From the NCBI RefSeq assembly GCF_014237835.1, contig NZ_JACJVI010000011.1:85310-149309 (forward strand): a stretch of 64,000 nt of DNA, in the 5' to 3' direction. The position numbers were made by a program, and so were the translations under genes. Source of the DNA: Rhizobium sp. AQ_MP. Lineage in GTDB: Bacteria > Pseudomonadota > Alphaproteobacteria > Rhizobiales > Rhizobiaceae. Positions 44,912-55,709 of the stretch are shown one piece after another (position 1 is the first letter of the stretch; each line of letters opens with the position of its first letter). The notes below the pieces were generated by a model. It had not been told where the DNA came from. It saw only the letters and a program-made list of their open reading frames with translations, and did not search any database.

Positions 44912-45808
44912 TCAGCGCTGCCGGAGCATCGGCAGCGTGTAGATGACGAGCGCCGCCCAGATCAGCGGGAAGGCAACGGCTTTCGCCATGCTGAAGGGCT
45001 CGTGGAACACGAAGACGGCGGTGATGAAGATCATCGACGGGGAGATGTATTGCATGATCCCGATCGTCGACAGGCGCAGCAGCTTTGCGCCATTGGCGTA
45101 GAGGATCAGCGGGATCGCCGTGACGAGGCCAGCCGAAGCAAGCAGGATCGTGTCTGTCGCATTGCCCATCAGGAAATGCCCGCCGCCATTGAGGTTCAGA
45201 TAGATCAGGTAACCGAGCGCGATCGGCGAAAGGAGCAACACCTCCAGCAGGAAGCCCTGGTTCGGCCCGATCGGCAGCGTCTTTCGGAAGAAGGCGTAAA
45301 AGCCCCAGGAAAAGGTCAGCGCCAGTGCGACGAAGGGCAGGCGGCCCGCCTCGACCGTCAGGATGATGACGGCGACGACGACGAGCGCCAGTGCTGCTAT
45401 CTGCGTGCGCTTCAGCTTTTCCTTGAGAAGCACTGCGCCAAGCAGGATCGAGAACAGCGGATTGATGAAATAGCCGAGGGCGGTGTCCAGGGCATGGCCC
45501 GCGCCGATCGCCCAGACATAGATGCCCCAGTTGATGCTGATCAGCGTCGCCGTCACGGCGGCCATGCCGAGCATGCGGGGATTGCGGATTGCCTTCTTGA
45601 GGTCGCCTGTCTGCCGGATGACGAGCAGCAGCAGGCCTGCCACCGGCACCGACCAGAGGATGCGATGCGCGATGACCTCCGCCGGCGAGATATGCGCCAA
45701 CGCCTTCATGTAGATTGGCAGCATGCCCCAGAACAGATAGGCCGAGAGCGCGAAGAGAAAGCCGTTCAGGCTGTCCCGGTTCTCGGCGGGCGCGGTGACG
45801 TCGGCCAT
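44912..45808 (-). CDS. rarD: EamA-family permease RarD
   Basis: A 298-residue protein with ten hydrophobic segments in two EamA halves. It matches RarD along its length: LSAYLFWGMLPIYMKALAHI, AEVIAHRILWSVP, ISINWGIYVWAIGAGHALDT, ALGYFINPLFSILLG, and MQYISPSMIFITAVFVFHEP. The family was linked to chloramphenicol sensitivity in Pseudomonas; its transported compound is unknown. It is monocistronic. Confidence 0.92.
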   Translation of the reverse strand: MADVTAPAENRDSLNGFLFALSAYLFWGMLPIYMKALAHISPAEVIAHRILWSVPVAGLLLLVIRQTGDLKKAIRNPRMLGMAAVTATLISINWGIYVWAIGAGHALDTALGYFINPLFSILLGAVLLKEKLKRTQIAALALVVVAVIILTVEAGRLPFVALALTFSWGFYAFFRKTLPIGPNQGFLLEVLLLSPIALGYLIYLNLNGGGHFLMGNATDTILLASAGLVTAIPLILYANGAKLLRLSTIGIMQYISPSMIFITAVFVFHEPFSMAKAVAFPLIWAALVIYTLPMLRQR

Positions 45809-45925
45809 GGTGTTTCCTGACTTTTGTTATGCTTGGAAACGGAATTACGCCTGCAGGTTTGCAGGCGCCAATTCATTTCTGTGAAGCATCGTTCAGGTAG
45901 ACCGATCGTTTGGGCGCGTCCGAAT

Positions 45926-47542
45926 TCACTCCGCTGCGATCTGCCCCGCCAGTTCGCGGTTCTTCATCAGCTTGTAGACGATACTGTCCATCAGTGCCTG
46001 GAACGAGGCGTCTATGATATTCTCGGAGACGCCGACCGTCCACCAGCGAGCGCCGGTCGCATCGGTCGACTCGATGAGAACGCGGGTGATGGCTTCCGTA
46101 CCGCCATTGAGAATGCGGACCTTATAATCGGCCAGTTCGAGATCGAGGATTTCGCTTTGATACTTGCCGAGGTCCTTGCGCAGCGCAATGTCGAGCGCGT
46201 TGACCGGGCCGTCGCCTTCCGCGACGGACATCACGGTCTCACCGTCGACAAGCACCTTCACCACGGCTTCGGAAACGGTTTTCAGCCGGCCATGGCTGTC
46301 GAAGCGCCGTTCGACCATGACGCGGAAACTCTCGACCGCGAAGAAGTCCGGCACGGTGCCGAGCGTCTTGAGAGCGAGCAATTCGAAGCTCGCATCCGCG
46401 CCCTCATAGGCATAGCCCGAGGCTTCGCGTTCCTTGACGACAGAGATCAGCGTGTCGAGCTTCGGATCGTCCTTGGCGACCCGGATGCCGCGGCGCTTCA
46501 ACTCGTTGAGGAAGTTGGCCTTGCCGCCCTGGTCCGAGACCATGACCTTGCGGAAATTGCCGACACTTTCCGGCTCGACATGCTCGTAGGTCTTCGGATC
46601 CTTGAGCAGCGCCGAGGCATGGATACCGGCCTTGGTGGCAAAGGCCGAACCGCCGACATAAGGGCTCTGGTGGTTCGGGGAGCGATTGAGCAACTCATCG
46701 AAAGCGCGCGACAGGCGGGTGAGGCCGACGAGCTTTTCCCGGTCGATCGAGGTCTCGAAGCGCGACGCATAGGTTTCCTTGAGACAGAGAGTCGGGATGA
46801 TCGTGACGAGATCGGCATTGCCGCAGCGTTCGCCAATCCCGTTCAGCGTGCCCTGGATCTGCCGTACGCCGGCCTCGACGGCGGCGAGCGAATTGGCGAC
46901 CGCCTGGCCGGTATCGTTATGCGCGTGGATGCCGAGCGAGGACCCGGGGATACCGGAGGCGATGACGGCCGAGACGATCTCGCGGATCTCCGGCGGCTGC
47001 GTGCCGCCATTGGTGTCGCAGAGCACCACCCAGCGGGCCCCGGCCTCGTAAGCCTCTTTCGCGCAGGCTATCGCATAATCCGGATTGGCCTTGTAGCCGT
47101 CGAAGAAGTGCTCGCAATCGACCATGGCCGTCTTGCCCGATTGGACGACGGCCTTGACGCTGTCGCGGATGCTTTCGAGGTTTTCCTCGTTGGTGCAGCC
47201 GAGCGCCACCTTCACGTGATAATCCCAGCTCTTGGCCACGAGGCAGATCGCGTCCGCCTTGGCTTGCAGAAGTTGGGTCAGCCCCGGATCGTTGGATGCG
47301 GAGACACCGGCACGTTTGGTCATGCCGAAGGCGACGAAGCCGGCCTGTTTCGTGCGCTTCTTGGAAAAGAACGTCGTGTCCGTCGGGTTCGCGCCTGGAT
47401 AGCCGCCCTCGACATAGTCGAAGCCGAACTCGTCCAGCATGGTGGCGATCGCGATCTTGTCCTCGACAGAAAAATCAATCCCCGGCGTCTGCTGGCCGTC
47501 GCGGAGCGTCGTGTCGAACAGGGTGATCTTTTCGCGTGTCAT
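45926..47542 (-). CDS. cimA: Citramalate synthase
   Basis: A 538-residue enzyme of the isopropylmalate/homocitrate synthase family, CimA type. The N-terminal barrel has ITLFDTTLRDGQQTPGIDFS with the metal-binding aspartate, and the HAHNDTG loop holds the histidine ligands. The C-terminal third is the LeuA-like dimer and regulatory domain (VRILNGGTEAITRVLIES). It condenses pyruvate with acetyl-CoA to citramalate, opening a threonine-independent isoleucine route. Length and motifs favour CimA over LeuA. The frame opens at 47560; ATG 47542 is preferred. Confidence 0.9.
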   Translation of the reverse strand: MTREKITLFDTTLRDGQQTPGIDFSVEDKIAIATMLDEFGFDYVEGGYPGANPTDTTFFSKKRTKQAGFVAFGMTKRAGVSASNDPGLTQLLQAKADAICLVAKSWDYHVKVALGCTNEENLESIRDSVKAVVQSGKTAMVDCEHFFDGYKANPDYAIACAKEAYEAGARWVVLCDTNGGTQPPEIREIVSAVIASGIPGSSLGIHAHNDTGQAVANSLAAVEAGVRQIQGTLNGIGERCGNADLVTIIPTLCLKETYASRFETSIDREKLVGLTRLSRAFDELLNRSPNHQSPYVGGSAFATKAGIHASALLKDPKTYEHVEPESVGNFRKVMVSDQGGKANFLNELKRRGIRVAKDDPKLDTLISVVKEREASGYAYEGADASFELLALKTLGTVPDFFAVESFRVMVERRFDSHGRLKTVSEAVVKVLVDGETVMSVAEGDGPVNALDIALRKDLGKYQSEILDLELADYKVRILNGGTEAITRVLIESTDATGARWWTVGVSENIIDASFQALMDSIVYKLMKNRELAGQIAAE

Positions 47543-47574
47543 GCTGTTGTCCTCAGGCAACTTGGTGATCTCAG

Positions 47575-47700
47575 CCCCTCATCCCCGGCGCAATTTGTTG
47601 CGCCTGCGCTGCCGCACCTTCTCCCCGCGAGCGGGGAGAAGGCCCGGACGGCGCCGTCACTTCCTCTCCCCGCCTGCGGGGAGAGGGTAGGGTGAGGGGC
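47575..47700. repeat. Double-hairpin palindromic intergenic element
   Basis: The ends are complementary (CCCCTCATCC at 47575, GGTGAGGGG before 47700). Inside lie two perfect hairpins: CCTTCTCCCCGC/GCGGGGAGAAGG (47617-47642) and CCTCTCCCCGC/GCGGGGAGAGG (47663-47686). This matches a type of mosaic repeat scattered between rhizobial genes. It separates cimA from the pip operon and may end pip transcription. Confidence 0.85.
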
Positions 47701-47711
47701 AATGCTCATAT

Positions 47712-49157
<1,446 letters not shown>

Positions 49158-49161
<4 letters not shown>

Positions 49162-49625
49162 TGATCATCCTCCGGCGGCCATACGGGCGTATCGTGATCG
49201 GGGTGCTGGAAGCTTTCGATCGAGGCGAAGAAGGCTTCATATTCAGGGCTCGTATAGACCGGTTTCTCGAACAGCTGATCGATCCAGGGCAGGCGCTGGT
49301 GATGGTTCACCTGGATCTGCGGCTCGAAACGTTCCGGATGGTCGAAGGCGCCGATGGCCAGTTCCACACCGTTGGGGTGGTGATAGGAGAGCGGCGTTCC
49401 GCATTTGGCGCAGAAGCCGCGCTTCACCTTGGCCGAGGAGCGGTAGAGCATCGGCTGCCCGCGCGTCCAGGTCAGATGCGCCTGATCGGCCGTGACGAAG
49501 GCGCCGAAGAAGGAGCCGAAATGTTTCTGGCACATGCGGCAATGGCAGATCGACGGCCGCCCAAGCTTCGACGCCTGGAACCGGACTGCACCGCACTGAC
49601 AGCCACCGCTTTCGATTTCACTCAT
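49158..49625 (-). CDS. GFA family protein, paralog 2
   Basis: A 155-residue GFA protein with GGCQCGAVRF, SICHCRMCQKHFG and GFCAKCGTPLSY; it keeps all the cysteine ligands. Middle sequence (GVELAIGAFDHPERFEPQIQ) is closer to paralog 3 than to paralog 1. GAGG precedes the ATG. A 39-codon micro-ORF separates it from paralog 3. Confidence 0.92.
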
Positions 49626-49635
49626 CTCGACGTCC

Positions 49636-49755
49636 TCATTGCATCGTCACATAAACGGTGACGCCGATGATCACCGCAGCGACCAGAACGCCTTTGGCGA
49701 TCAGCCCGTAAAGCAGCCATTTCGGCATCTTCGTATTCGGGTTCGGCTGCGTCAC
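49636..49755 (-). CDS. Small single-span membrane protein
   Basis: A 39-residue frame starting at GTG 49755, MTQPNPNTKMPKWLLYGLIA, with a hydrophobic helix (GVLVAAVIIGVTVYV) close to its C-terminus. Its start overlaps the stop of GFA paralog 3 by four bases (GTGA), and paralog 2 starts ten bases after its stop. Such coupling on both sides makes a real gene likely. Function unknown. Confidence 0.65.
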   Translation of the reverse strand: MTQPNPNTKMPKWLLYGLIAKGVLVAAVIIGVTVYVTMQ

Positions 49756-50234
49756 GACTTCGCCTCCGGCCACTGCTCCGTGTCCCGGTCCGGATGCTGG
49801 TAGGACACGACCTCCGGCAGGAAAGGCGCATCCTTGAGATCATCAAGCGTGGCACGCTCCGGCAGGGCAGGGATGGCGTCGACGAAGGCGAGTTTGCATT
49901 CGACCCCGAACTGGATGGTCGGCGGCAGCCGCGACGGATCATCAAAAGCGCCCGCCGCCAGCGACAGCCCGTCCGGTGCCTCATAGGTGAGCGGCGTGCC
50001 GCAATCGCCGCAGAAACCGCGTTTCACGAAGTTCGACGAGGCAAAACGCTTGGGCGCGCCGCGTGTCCAGCTGACCTCGGCATCGCCGACGGCAACAAGC
50101 GGCGCGTAATAGGCCCCGAAGGCCTTCTGGCACATCCGGCAATGGCAGACGGAAACATCTTTCGGTTGGCCTTCCATGCGAAAGCGGACCGCGCCACATT
50201 GGCAGCCGCCGGTGTGGGTGAGGGGGGAGGTCAT
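49752..50234 (-). CDS. GFA family protein, paralog 3
   Basis: A 160-residue GFA protein, the first gene of this operon: GGCQCGAVRF, SVCHCRMCQKAFG and GFCGDCGTPLTY hold the zinc ligands. It ends QHPDRDTEQWPEAKS, as in the paralogs. A palindromic repeat lies just upstream, so its promoter must sit in or next to that repeat. Confidence 0.92.
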   Translation of the reverse strand: MTSPLTHTGGCQCGAVRFRMEGQPKDVSVCHCRMCQKAFGAYYAPLVAVGDAEVSWTRGAPKRFASSNFVKRGFCGDCGTPLTYEAPDGLSLAAGAFDDPSRLPPTIQFGVECKLAFVDAIPALPERATLDDLKDAPFLPEVVSYQHPDRDTEQWPEAKS

Positions 50235-50260
50235 GGGGTGAACCTCTTGTGCTTGGCGTT

Positions 50261-50439
50261 ACCCCCCTCTGCACTGCCGGGCATCTCCCCCACACGGGGG
50301 GAGAGCGGCACCCCGCCGACCTTCGCACCATTGTCTCCTGTGTCCACCATGGGATCGCACAGCGCATGCGCCCCCACTCTCTCCCCTTGTGGGGGAGATG
50401 TCACGAAGTGACAGAGGGGGGTAAACCGCGACGCAGCCG
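50261..50439. repeat. RIME-like mosaic repeat, left copy
   Basis: It begins ACCCCCCTCTG and its complement CAGAGGGGGGT is at 50412-50422, giving 11-bp terminal inverted repeats. Internal stems include CTCCCCCACACGGGGGGAG and TCCCCTTGTGGGGGAGA. The segment AAACCGCGACGCAGCCG after the right end is also shared with the right copy. Length is 179 bp, the same as the other copy. Confidence 0.88.
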
Positions 50440-50451
50440 TATCCGCAATCA

Positions 50452-50832
50452 TCACGCCCACCCTTTGCCCGCAACGATCACGATATGCTGGCAGACATTG
50501 TCGATATCCCGCAGCACATCGTCGTTCCAGAAGCGCAGCACGGTCCAGCCATCCTGTTCCAGACGTCGCGTCCTCGCCAAGTCATAGGTTAGGTCAGCAT
50601 CGTTCCCATGTTGAGACCCGTCCACCTCCACAATCAGCTTATGATCCGAGCAGGCGAAATCGACGATGAAGCCGGCAATCGGCACCTGTCGGCGAAAGCT
50701 GAGACCCATCAGCCGATGCGCGCGCAGGCAGCCCCAGAGCTTGCGCTCGGCATCTGTCATCTCCTTGCGCATGCGCTTCGCATTGGCGCGCCGTTGTGGT
50801 GGAACGGGTGCATGCGGCATGACGGCTCCCAT
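50452..50832 (-). CDS. DUF559 domain endonuclease-like protein
   Basis: A 126-residue protein of the DUF559 family, a PD-(D/E)XK/Vsr-like fold. Visible: EMTDAERKLWGCLRAHRLMG, then SFRRQVPIAGFIVDFACSDH with the active-site D, LIVEVDGSQH with E-x-D, and a C-terminal LEQDGWTVLRFWNDDVLRD. The catalytic residues are intact, but no DNA substrate is known. The start at 50832 is chosen; 50820 is also possible. The gene is bracketed by two 179-bp repeats in the same orientation. Confidence 0.9.
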   Translation of the reverse strand: MGAVMPHAPVPPQRRANAKRMRKEMTDAERKLWGCLRAHRLMGLSFRRQVPIAGFIVDFACSDHKLIVEVDGSQHGNDADLTYDLARTRRLEQDGWTVLRFWNDDVLRDIDNVCQHIVIVAGKGWA

Positions 50833-50910
50833 CACCGGGATTGACTGGTGGGAAGACTGCGGATGGTTGGGTGTTAAGGCAAGGGGCCTGTTTGGCGTTG
50901 TGTGTTTGGT

Positions 50911-51089
50911 ACCCCCCTCTGTCCTGCCGGACATCTCCCCCACACGGGGGGAGAGCGGAACCCCGCGGTCGTTGCCCATGACGTCAAACGGCCCAGAGTT
51001 TGATTGCCGCAGCGCATGCGTCCCAACTCTCCCCCCTTGTGGGGGAGATGTCACGAAGTGACAGAGGGGGGTAAACCGCGACGCAGCCG
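50911..51089. repeat. RIME-like mosaic repeat, right copy
   Basis: Same ends, stems and 17-bp right flank as the left copy; the central 60 bp differ most. It lies nine bases beyond the cysS stop and could end cysS transcription. Confidence 0.88.
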
Positions 51090-51097
51090 AAACCATG

Positions 51098-52582
51098 TTA
51101 CCGCTTGACCTCCCAGGTCGTGACCCGCTCGCCGGTCTCCTTGTCCTTGCCGTCCCTGAGCTGGATGCCCTTGGCAGCCAGATCGTCGCGGATCTTGTCG
51201 GCTTCGGCGAAATTCTTGGCTTTGAGCATTTCGAGCCGCATGTCGACCAGCGCCTGGACGGCGGCGGAGAGGTCGTCGCTGACCTCCGCCTTCTTCGGAG
51301 CCACGCCGAGCAGAGCCGCCGAGGCGACGAACAGTGGCAGCTTCGAGGGATCCGCATTTGCCGCCTGGGCGAGTGCATGGACCGCCTGAACGGCGGCGAC
51401 CGTGTTCAGGTCGTCGCAGACGGCTTCCAGAACGGCTGCATCCGGGGCTGTCTCGCCAGCATCACCTGCCGGCCATTTCGCCAGCAGACGCTCCGCCTCC
51501 TCCAGCCGCTTCACCGAAAAATCGATCGGCTCGCGATAATGCGTCATCAGCATCGCAAGCCGCAGCACTTCGCCGGGCCACTTTCTCCCGCCGAATGTCT
51601 CCGTCGCCAAGAGCTCGTTGATCGTGACGAAATTGCCCTCCGACTTCGACATCTTGCGGCCCTCGACCTGCAGGAAGCCGTTATGCATCCACACGGTTGC
51701 CATCAGGTCGTTGTCGAAGGCGCAGCAGGACTGGGCGATCTCGTTTTCGTGGTGCGGGAAGATCAGGTCTAGCCCGCCGCCATGGATATCGAACTGGTGC
51801 GGTTTCGCCTTGGCCTTCGGCGAAAGGCGATCCTTGATCTCTTCCCAGAGATAGCGGTCCGACATGGCAGAGCATTCGATATGCCAGCCGGGACGGCCGA
51901 AGATCGCATGCGCCTTGCCTTCGAAGGTGAAATGCGCCGGCCAGCCGGGCTCGGTATCGGCCGACTGCTTCCACAGGACGAAATCGGCCGGGTTCATCTT
52001 GTGGCTTTCGACGGCGACGCGGGCACCGGCCTGCTGGTCCTCGAGCTTGCGCTTCGACAGCATGCCGTAATCCGCCATCGAGGCGGTGGAAAACAGCACT
52101 TCATGCCCTTCGGAGCCGGTTGCGACATAGGCATGGCCCATGTCCAGCAGCCGCTGGATGATCGTGATCATCTGGGCAATGTTGTCGGTCGCGCGTGGCT
52201 CGACGGTAGGTTTCAGGCAGCCGAGGGACGCCACATCCTCATGGAACTGGCTCTCCGTCTTGCCGGTCACGGCGCGGATGGCGTCGTTGAGGCTCATCGA
52301 GCCGTCGGCAATCTGGCTACCGAAATCGCGCAGCGCCCGTGCATTGATCTTATCGTCGACGTCGGTGATGTTGCGAACGTAAGTGACCTTGTCCGCGCCA
52401 TAGGTGTGGCGGAGCAGCCGGTAGAGCACGTCGAAGACGATGACGGGGCGCGCATTGCCGATATGGGCGAAGTCATAGACGGTCGGGCCGCAGACATACA
52501 TGCGCACATTGTCGGGATCGATCGGCTCAAAGTCGACCTTCTCGCGTGTGAGCGTGTTGTAAAGCTTGAGGCCGCCGGCCAT
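51098..52582 (-). CDS. cysS: Cysteinyl-tRNA synthetase
   Basis: A 494-residue class I synthetase, slightly longer than E. coli CysRS (461). The zinc-binding cysteine and HIGH motif appear in [19 protein letters not shown]; other zinc ligands are in [12 protein letters not shown] and [11 protein letters not shown]; the KMSKS loop is present as [10 protein letters not shown]. The C-terminal helical anticodon-binding part ends near [11 protein letters not shown]. The frame is open from 52630, but ATG 52582 ([11 protein letters not shown]) is standard. A 7-bp inverted repeat GACCCGG/CCGGGTC (52603-52621) lies in its leader. Confidence 0.97.
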   Translation of the reverse strand: MAGGLKLYNTLTREKVDFEPIDPDNVRMYVCGPTVYDFAHIGNARPVIVFDVLYRLLRHTYGADKVTYVRNITDVDDKINARALRDFGSQIADGSMSLNDAIRAVTGKTESQFHEDVASLGCLKPTVEPRATDNIAQMITIIQRLLDMGHAYVATGSEGHEVLFSTASMADYGMLSKRKLEDQQAGARVAVESHKMNPADFVLWKQSADTEPGWPAHFTFEGKAHAIFGRPGWHIECSAMSDRYLWEEIKDRLSPKAKAKPHQFDIHGGGLDLIFPHHENEIAQSCCAFDNDLMATVWMHNGFLQVEGRKMSKSEGNFVTINELLATETFGGRKWPGEVLRLAMLMTHYREPIDFSVKRLEEAERLLAKWPAGDAGETAPDAAVLEAVCDDLNTVAAVQAVHALAQAANADPSKLPLFVASAALLGVAPKKAEVSDDLSAAVQALVDMRLEMLKAKNFAEADKIRDDLAAKGIQLRDGKDKETGERVTTWEVKR

Positions 52583-52881
52583 GTGGAACTCCCAAAATGA
52601 TTGACCCGGCTGGACCGGGTCGTTTGTCATCTGGGGCTATGCAGGAGACGAAAACGGCCAGGCCAGCGAATGCGCTAGCGAATAATGATCCCGCAAATGA
52701 TGCAGAGGCTCGTTTTCATGGGCGCTGTTATGGCGCGAGGCGGGGATTTGGTCAAGGGCGGTTGCAGCGTCCCGGAATGAACCGTCCCTGTGGCAAAAGC
52801 TGTGGATAGTCGCCATCAACCTTAAGTCTTTTTCAAGATAACTACCCCAAATCTAGCGAGGCAATCCCTAAGCCCTCGGAG

Positions 52882-54132
52882 ATGATCTTCGGCATGGCCC
52901 AAACCCTGCATCTACCCACAGTGATGATTGTCCATGCGCTGATTACGCTGATATCGACGGTGGTGACCCTTTACATGTGGGTCCGCAATCCCGACAGCCG
53001 AATCCTGCCGCTGCTGGCCGCCGCCGGCTTGGCTGCCTGTTCCGCCATGTTCCTGCATTCTGCCCGAAACAGCCTGCCGCTGGTCCTCTCGTCTGGTGTG
53101 GGCCTCGGCCTGGGCGTTCTGGCGGTCGGCCTTTATTGGCAGGCGGTGGTGGCCTTCGAAGGAGGCCGAATCTCGATCGCCAAGGCCTCCGTCGGCCTCT
53201 TCGCCTGGACAATTGTCTGGGTGACATCACTCCTCCACCAGTCGATCGATGCAAGAACCATCGTCCTTGGTCTCCTGGTCGCCGGCTATTGTTTTCTCAC
53301 CGCCTTTGAAATTCTGCGCAAGGCGCAGCGGGAACCCTTGCCGTCGCGCTCGATTGCAGCCTTTGCCAACATCATTCGCGGCGTGATCTGGCTGGCCCCG
53401 GCGCCGCTCTCGTTGTTCGTGGGCCCTGCCTATGAGCCGGATGGCTCAACTGCGCCATGGTTTGCCTATATCGTTCTCGCCAATTCCATGATGATCGTGC
53501 TCTCGCTGGTGGCGCTGCTGATGCTGGCGAAGGAGCGCGACGAGCTGCGCTATCGCATTGCTTCCGAGCGGGATCCGCTGACCAATGTTCCCAATCGTCG
53601 AACCTTCGTGTCCGCAGCCAAGGCGGCCTTGCAGAGAGAAGACGAAACAAGCCTGCTTCTGATCGACATCGACCACTTCAAGGTGGTCAACGATACCCAT
53701 GGTCATGCTGCCGGCGACCAGGTCCTCATCGCCTTTTCGCGTGCCATGGAGCAGCGCATGCACAAGGGTTGGCACTTCGCCAGATTGGGTGGTGAAGAGT
53801 TTGCCTGTCTCATGCCCCGCATCAGCGCGCAGAAAGCCGTTGTCCTTGCAGAGAACCTGCGCCATGCCGTGGCTGACATGGTCATTGCGGCTCCTTCTCC
53901 GCTGCAGATAACGATCAGCATCGGCATTAGCGACGCCAATGCCAAAGGCGCGGATCTCGATATGCTTCTTGCCGGTGCCGATGCGGCCCTTTATCGGGCC
54001 AAGGCGGAGGGCCGCAACTGCGTGCGACTTTATGAAGCCGCCGCCCTGCTGGAGGAAACCGCCGCGACGCTGGCCGACGCCAACGGCTATCGGCGCGGTG
54101 CCATTTCTCGCCTGCGCCGTCGCCGCAAGTAA
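52882..54132 (+). CDS. Membrane diguanylate cyclase (GGDEF)
   Basis: A 416-residue protein with about six N-terminal hydrophobic segments (residues 15-225) and a C-terminal GGDEF domain. The domain starts at SERDPLTNVPNRRTF, binds metal at LLLIDIDHFKVVNDTHGH, and carries LGGEEFACL as the active loop. No EAL domain is present. It should make cyclic di-GMP in response to a membrane signal. The start is ATG 52882 or 52894; neither has a well-spaced ribosome site. The 300-bp gap to cysS holds divergent promoters and nothing else I can identify. Its stop abuts that of the convergent EamA gene. Confidence 0.9.
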   Translation: MIFGMAQTLHLPTVMIVHALITLISTVVTLYMWVRNPDSRILPLLAAAGLAACSAMFLHSARNSLPLVLSSGVGLGLGVLAVGLYWQAVVAFEGGRISIAKASVGLFAWTIVWVTSLLHQSIDARTIVLGLLVAGYCFLTAFEILRKAQREPLPSRSIAAFANIIRGVIWLAPAPLSLFVGPAYEPDGSTAPWFAYIVLANSMMIVLSLVALLMLAKERDELRYRIASERDPLTNVPNRRTFVSAAKAALQREDETSLLLIDIDHFKVVNDTHGHAAGDQVLIAFSRAMEQRMHKGWHFARLGGEEFACLMPRISAQKAVVLAENLRHAVADMVIAAPSPLQITISIGISDANAKGADLDMLLAGADAALYRAKAEGRNCVRLYEAAALLEETAATLADANGYRRGAISRLRRRRK

Positions 54133-55020
54133 TCAGGCGGCAGAGCGCGGCAGCCTGACGAGACCAAGAACAAGGGCGCAGCCCATGATGATGATCAAGC
54201 CACCAAACAGCTGCATCACCGTTAGCGGCTCATCCAGCACGAAGGCTCCAACCAGAACCGCGACAACGGTCACGACGAATTCGACGCTGATCGCAGCCGT
54301 CGCACCGATGCTTTTGACCAGGCCGAAATAAAGCACATAGGTCAGCGCGCTCATCAGGGCCGCAAGCGCGACGAGATAGAGATAGTCCAGGGCAACGGGC
54401 GTTCCGGGGACCGGTACGAACCAAAGAAGTGGCAGTGTCAGGATCCCGCCGGCAATGAAGGAGCCAATCGTGACCTCCCAGGGGCCGGTGCTGGAAAGAT
54501 GGCGGCTGGCATAATTGCTACCGAAGGCCGCCGAAAAGGTCGAGCCGATCATGGCTGCGCAGCCGATCAGAAACGCCGCCGTGACCGGGACAGCCGGGAA
54601 GCCGACCAGCATGATGATGCCAAGGGTGCCGAGACCCAGGCCGAACACCCGGGCCGGCGTGATCCGCTCCAGACCCCAGAGCTGGGCGATGACCATGGAG
54701 AACAGAGGGATCGAGGCGACCAGGATCGCGGCCATGGCCGTTCCGATCAGCGGCGTCGCATAGGAAAGCCCCACCAGTTGCCCCGCCACCGTCGTGGCGC
54801 CGACAATCGTGAAGGGCAGCCATCCGGCCGAAAAATCCAGCCTTCGCCGCATCAGCCTCGCGATCACATAGAGAAGGCCGCCGGCAATGAAGCAGCGGAA
54901 GGTCACCGCACCGATCCAGCCGAAGGCCGCGACCACGTGCAGAAGCAGGAGGAATGATAGCCCCCACGCCAGAGACAGATAGGCGTAAGCGGCGAAATCT
55001 CTGGGGGACATGGGATGCAA
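54133..55020 (-). CDS. EamA-family (DMT) transporter
   Basis: A 295-residue protein with ten hydrophobic segments in two EamA repeats (AYAYLSLAWGLSFLLLLHVV in the first; TYVLYFGLVKSIGATAAISV and FVLDEPLTVMQLFGGLIIIM in the second). It belongs to the drug/metabolite transporter superfamily; its substrate is unknown. It is separate from rarD, to which it is only distantly similar. Confidence 0.88.
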   Translation of the reverse strand: MHPMSPRDFAAYAYLSLAWGLSFLLLLHVVAAFGWIGAVTFRCFIAGGLLYVIARLMRRRLDFSAGWLPFTIVGATTVAGQLVGLSYATPLIGTAMAAILVASIPLFSMVIAQLWGLERITPARVFGLGLGTLGIIMLVGFPAVPVTAAFLIGCAAMIGSTFSAAFGSNYASRHLSSTGPWEVTIGSFIAGGILTLPLLWFVPVPGTPVALDYLYLVALAALMSALTYVLYFGLVKSIGATAAISVEFVVTVVAVLVGAFVLDEPLTVMQLFGGLIIIMGCALVLGLVRLPRSAA

Positions 55021-55080
55021 TCGATTTCAGTGGCGAGCGGATTTGCCCTAATACGCCTCGTTTGGCTCGGTATAAAGCAC

Positions 55081-55698
55081 TCAGTCTGGTTGGCCGAGAT
55101 CCATCCACTGCTGCATCGCATCTACCACGTCCACGGTGGGGTATTGCCGGATATCGTCGTCAGAAGCGCCTGCAGCGAGTTCCCGGGCCCAATACCACTG
55201 CTGGAAAACGGCGTATTTGCTCTCGATGAGACTGGCGCCTTTTGCAGGCGCCGCCGCCTGTCGCACCAGCCATCCGCGGACTTTGCGAATTGCCAACTGG
55301 TAGTCCCCGCCATGCGCCTCAATGTCCCAGCCGGCAATATCGGACAGACACTTCTGATAGTCGTAGCGCCGTTCCTCCAGAACAAGGATGCACTTGCTGG
55401 TGAGCGGCGCCGTACCGAACGTCTTGCATCCGTAGTCGATGCCAAGCTCGAACGGCATATTCATCCGCGCAAATTCGCCTTTAGCCTTCGCTTTGTTCCG
55501 ACTGAGATCATGGATACCAAATCTCGACGTGCGTATGATTTCGTCAATTCGGTTCAGTCGATTCAGTGCATTGTCACCATTCTGCGGTGCAAGGCGAGGC
55601 ATAAATCCGAGAAAGGTCACACAGAAAGCGATTGCCTGGAGAAGGGGGGAAAAATCGTCATCGAACGGGCAATTGATGAATACCGAGCGTTCGAACAT
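55081..55698 (-). CDS. Nucleotide-binding Rossmann/TIR-like protein of unknown function
   Basis: A 205-residue protein starting MFERSVFINCPFDDDF at 55698. The order of motifs is that of a family of single-domain proteins with SVFINCPFD, LGFMPRLA, IIRTSRFGIHDLSR, and MNMPFELGIDYG. The last phrase resembles the catalytic glutamate region of nucleoside 2-deoxyribosyltransferases and TIR-like NADases (E84 in PFELG), so a nucleotide-cleaving role is my inference. The C-terminal part (CILVLEERRYDYQKCLSDIA, YQLAIRKVRGWLVRQ) completes the fold. It follows a DUF2188 gene by 11 bp. The longer frame from 55893 overlaps DUF2188 and is not the likely start. Confidence 0.72.
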   Translation of the reverse strand: MFERSVFINCPFDDDFSPLLQAIAFCVTFLGFMPRLAPQNGDNALNRLNRIDEIIRTSRFGIHDLSRNKAKAKGEFARMNMPFELGIDYGCKTFGTAPLTSKCILVLEERRYDYQKCLSDIAGWDIEAHGGDYQLAIRKVRGWLVRQAAAPAKGASLIESKYAVFQQWYWARELAAGASDDDIRQYPTVDVVDAMQQWMDLGQPD

Positions 55699-55709
55699 AG
55701 CCCCGCCCG

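Noticed and set aside
45824..47695. A 623-codon frame antisense to cimA
   Set aside because: CimA motifs on the minus strand are complete; the + strand frame is low in expected family signals and ends in a repeat.
50452..51378. A 308-codon minus-strand frame covering DUF559, the right repeat and the cysS end
   Set aside because: Only the last 126 codons match a family; the rest is repeat sequence and another frame of cysS.
52603..52621. Hairpin GACCCGG/CCGGGTC in the cysS leader as a possible attenuator
   Set aside because: No leader peptide rich in Cys codons and no T-box features are visible.
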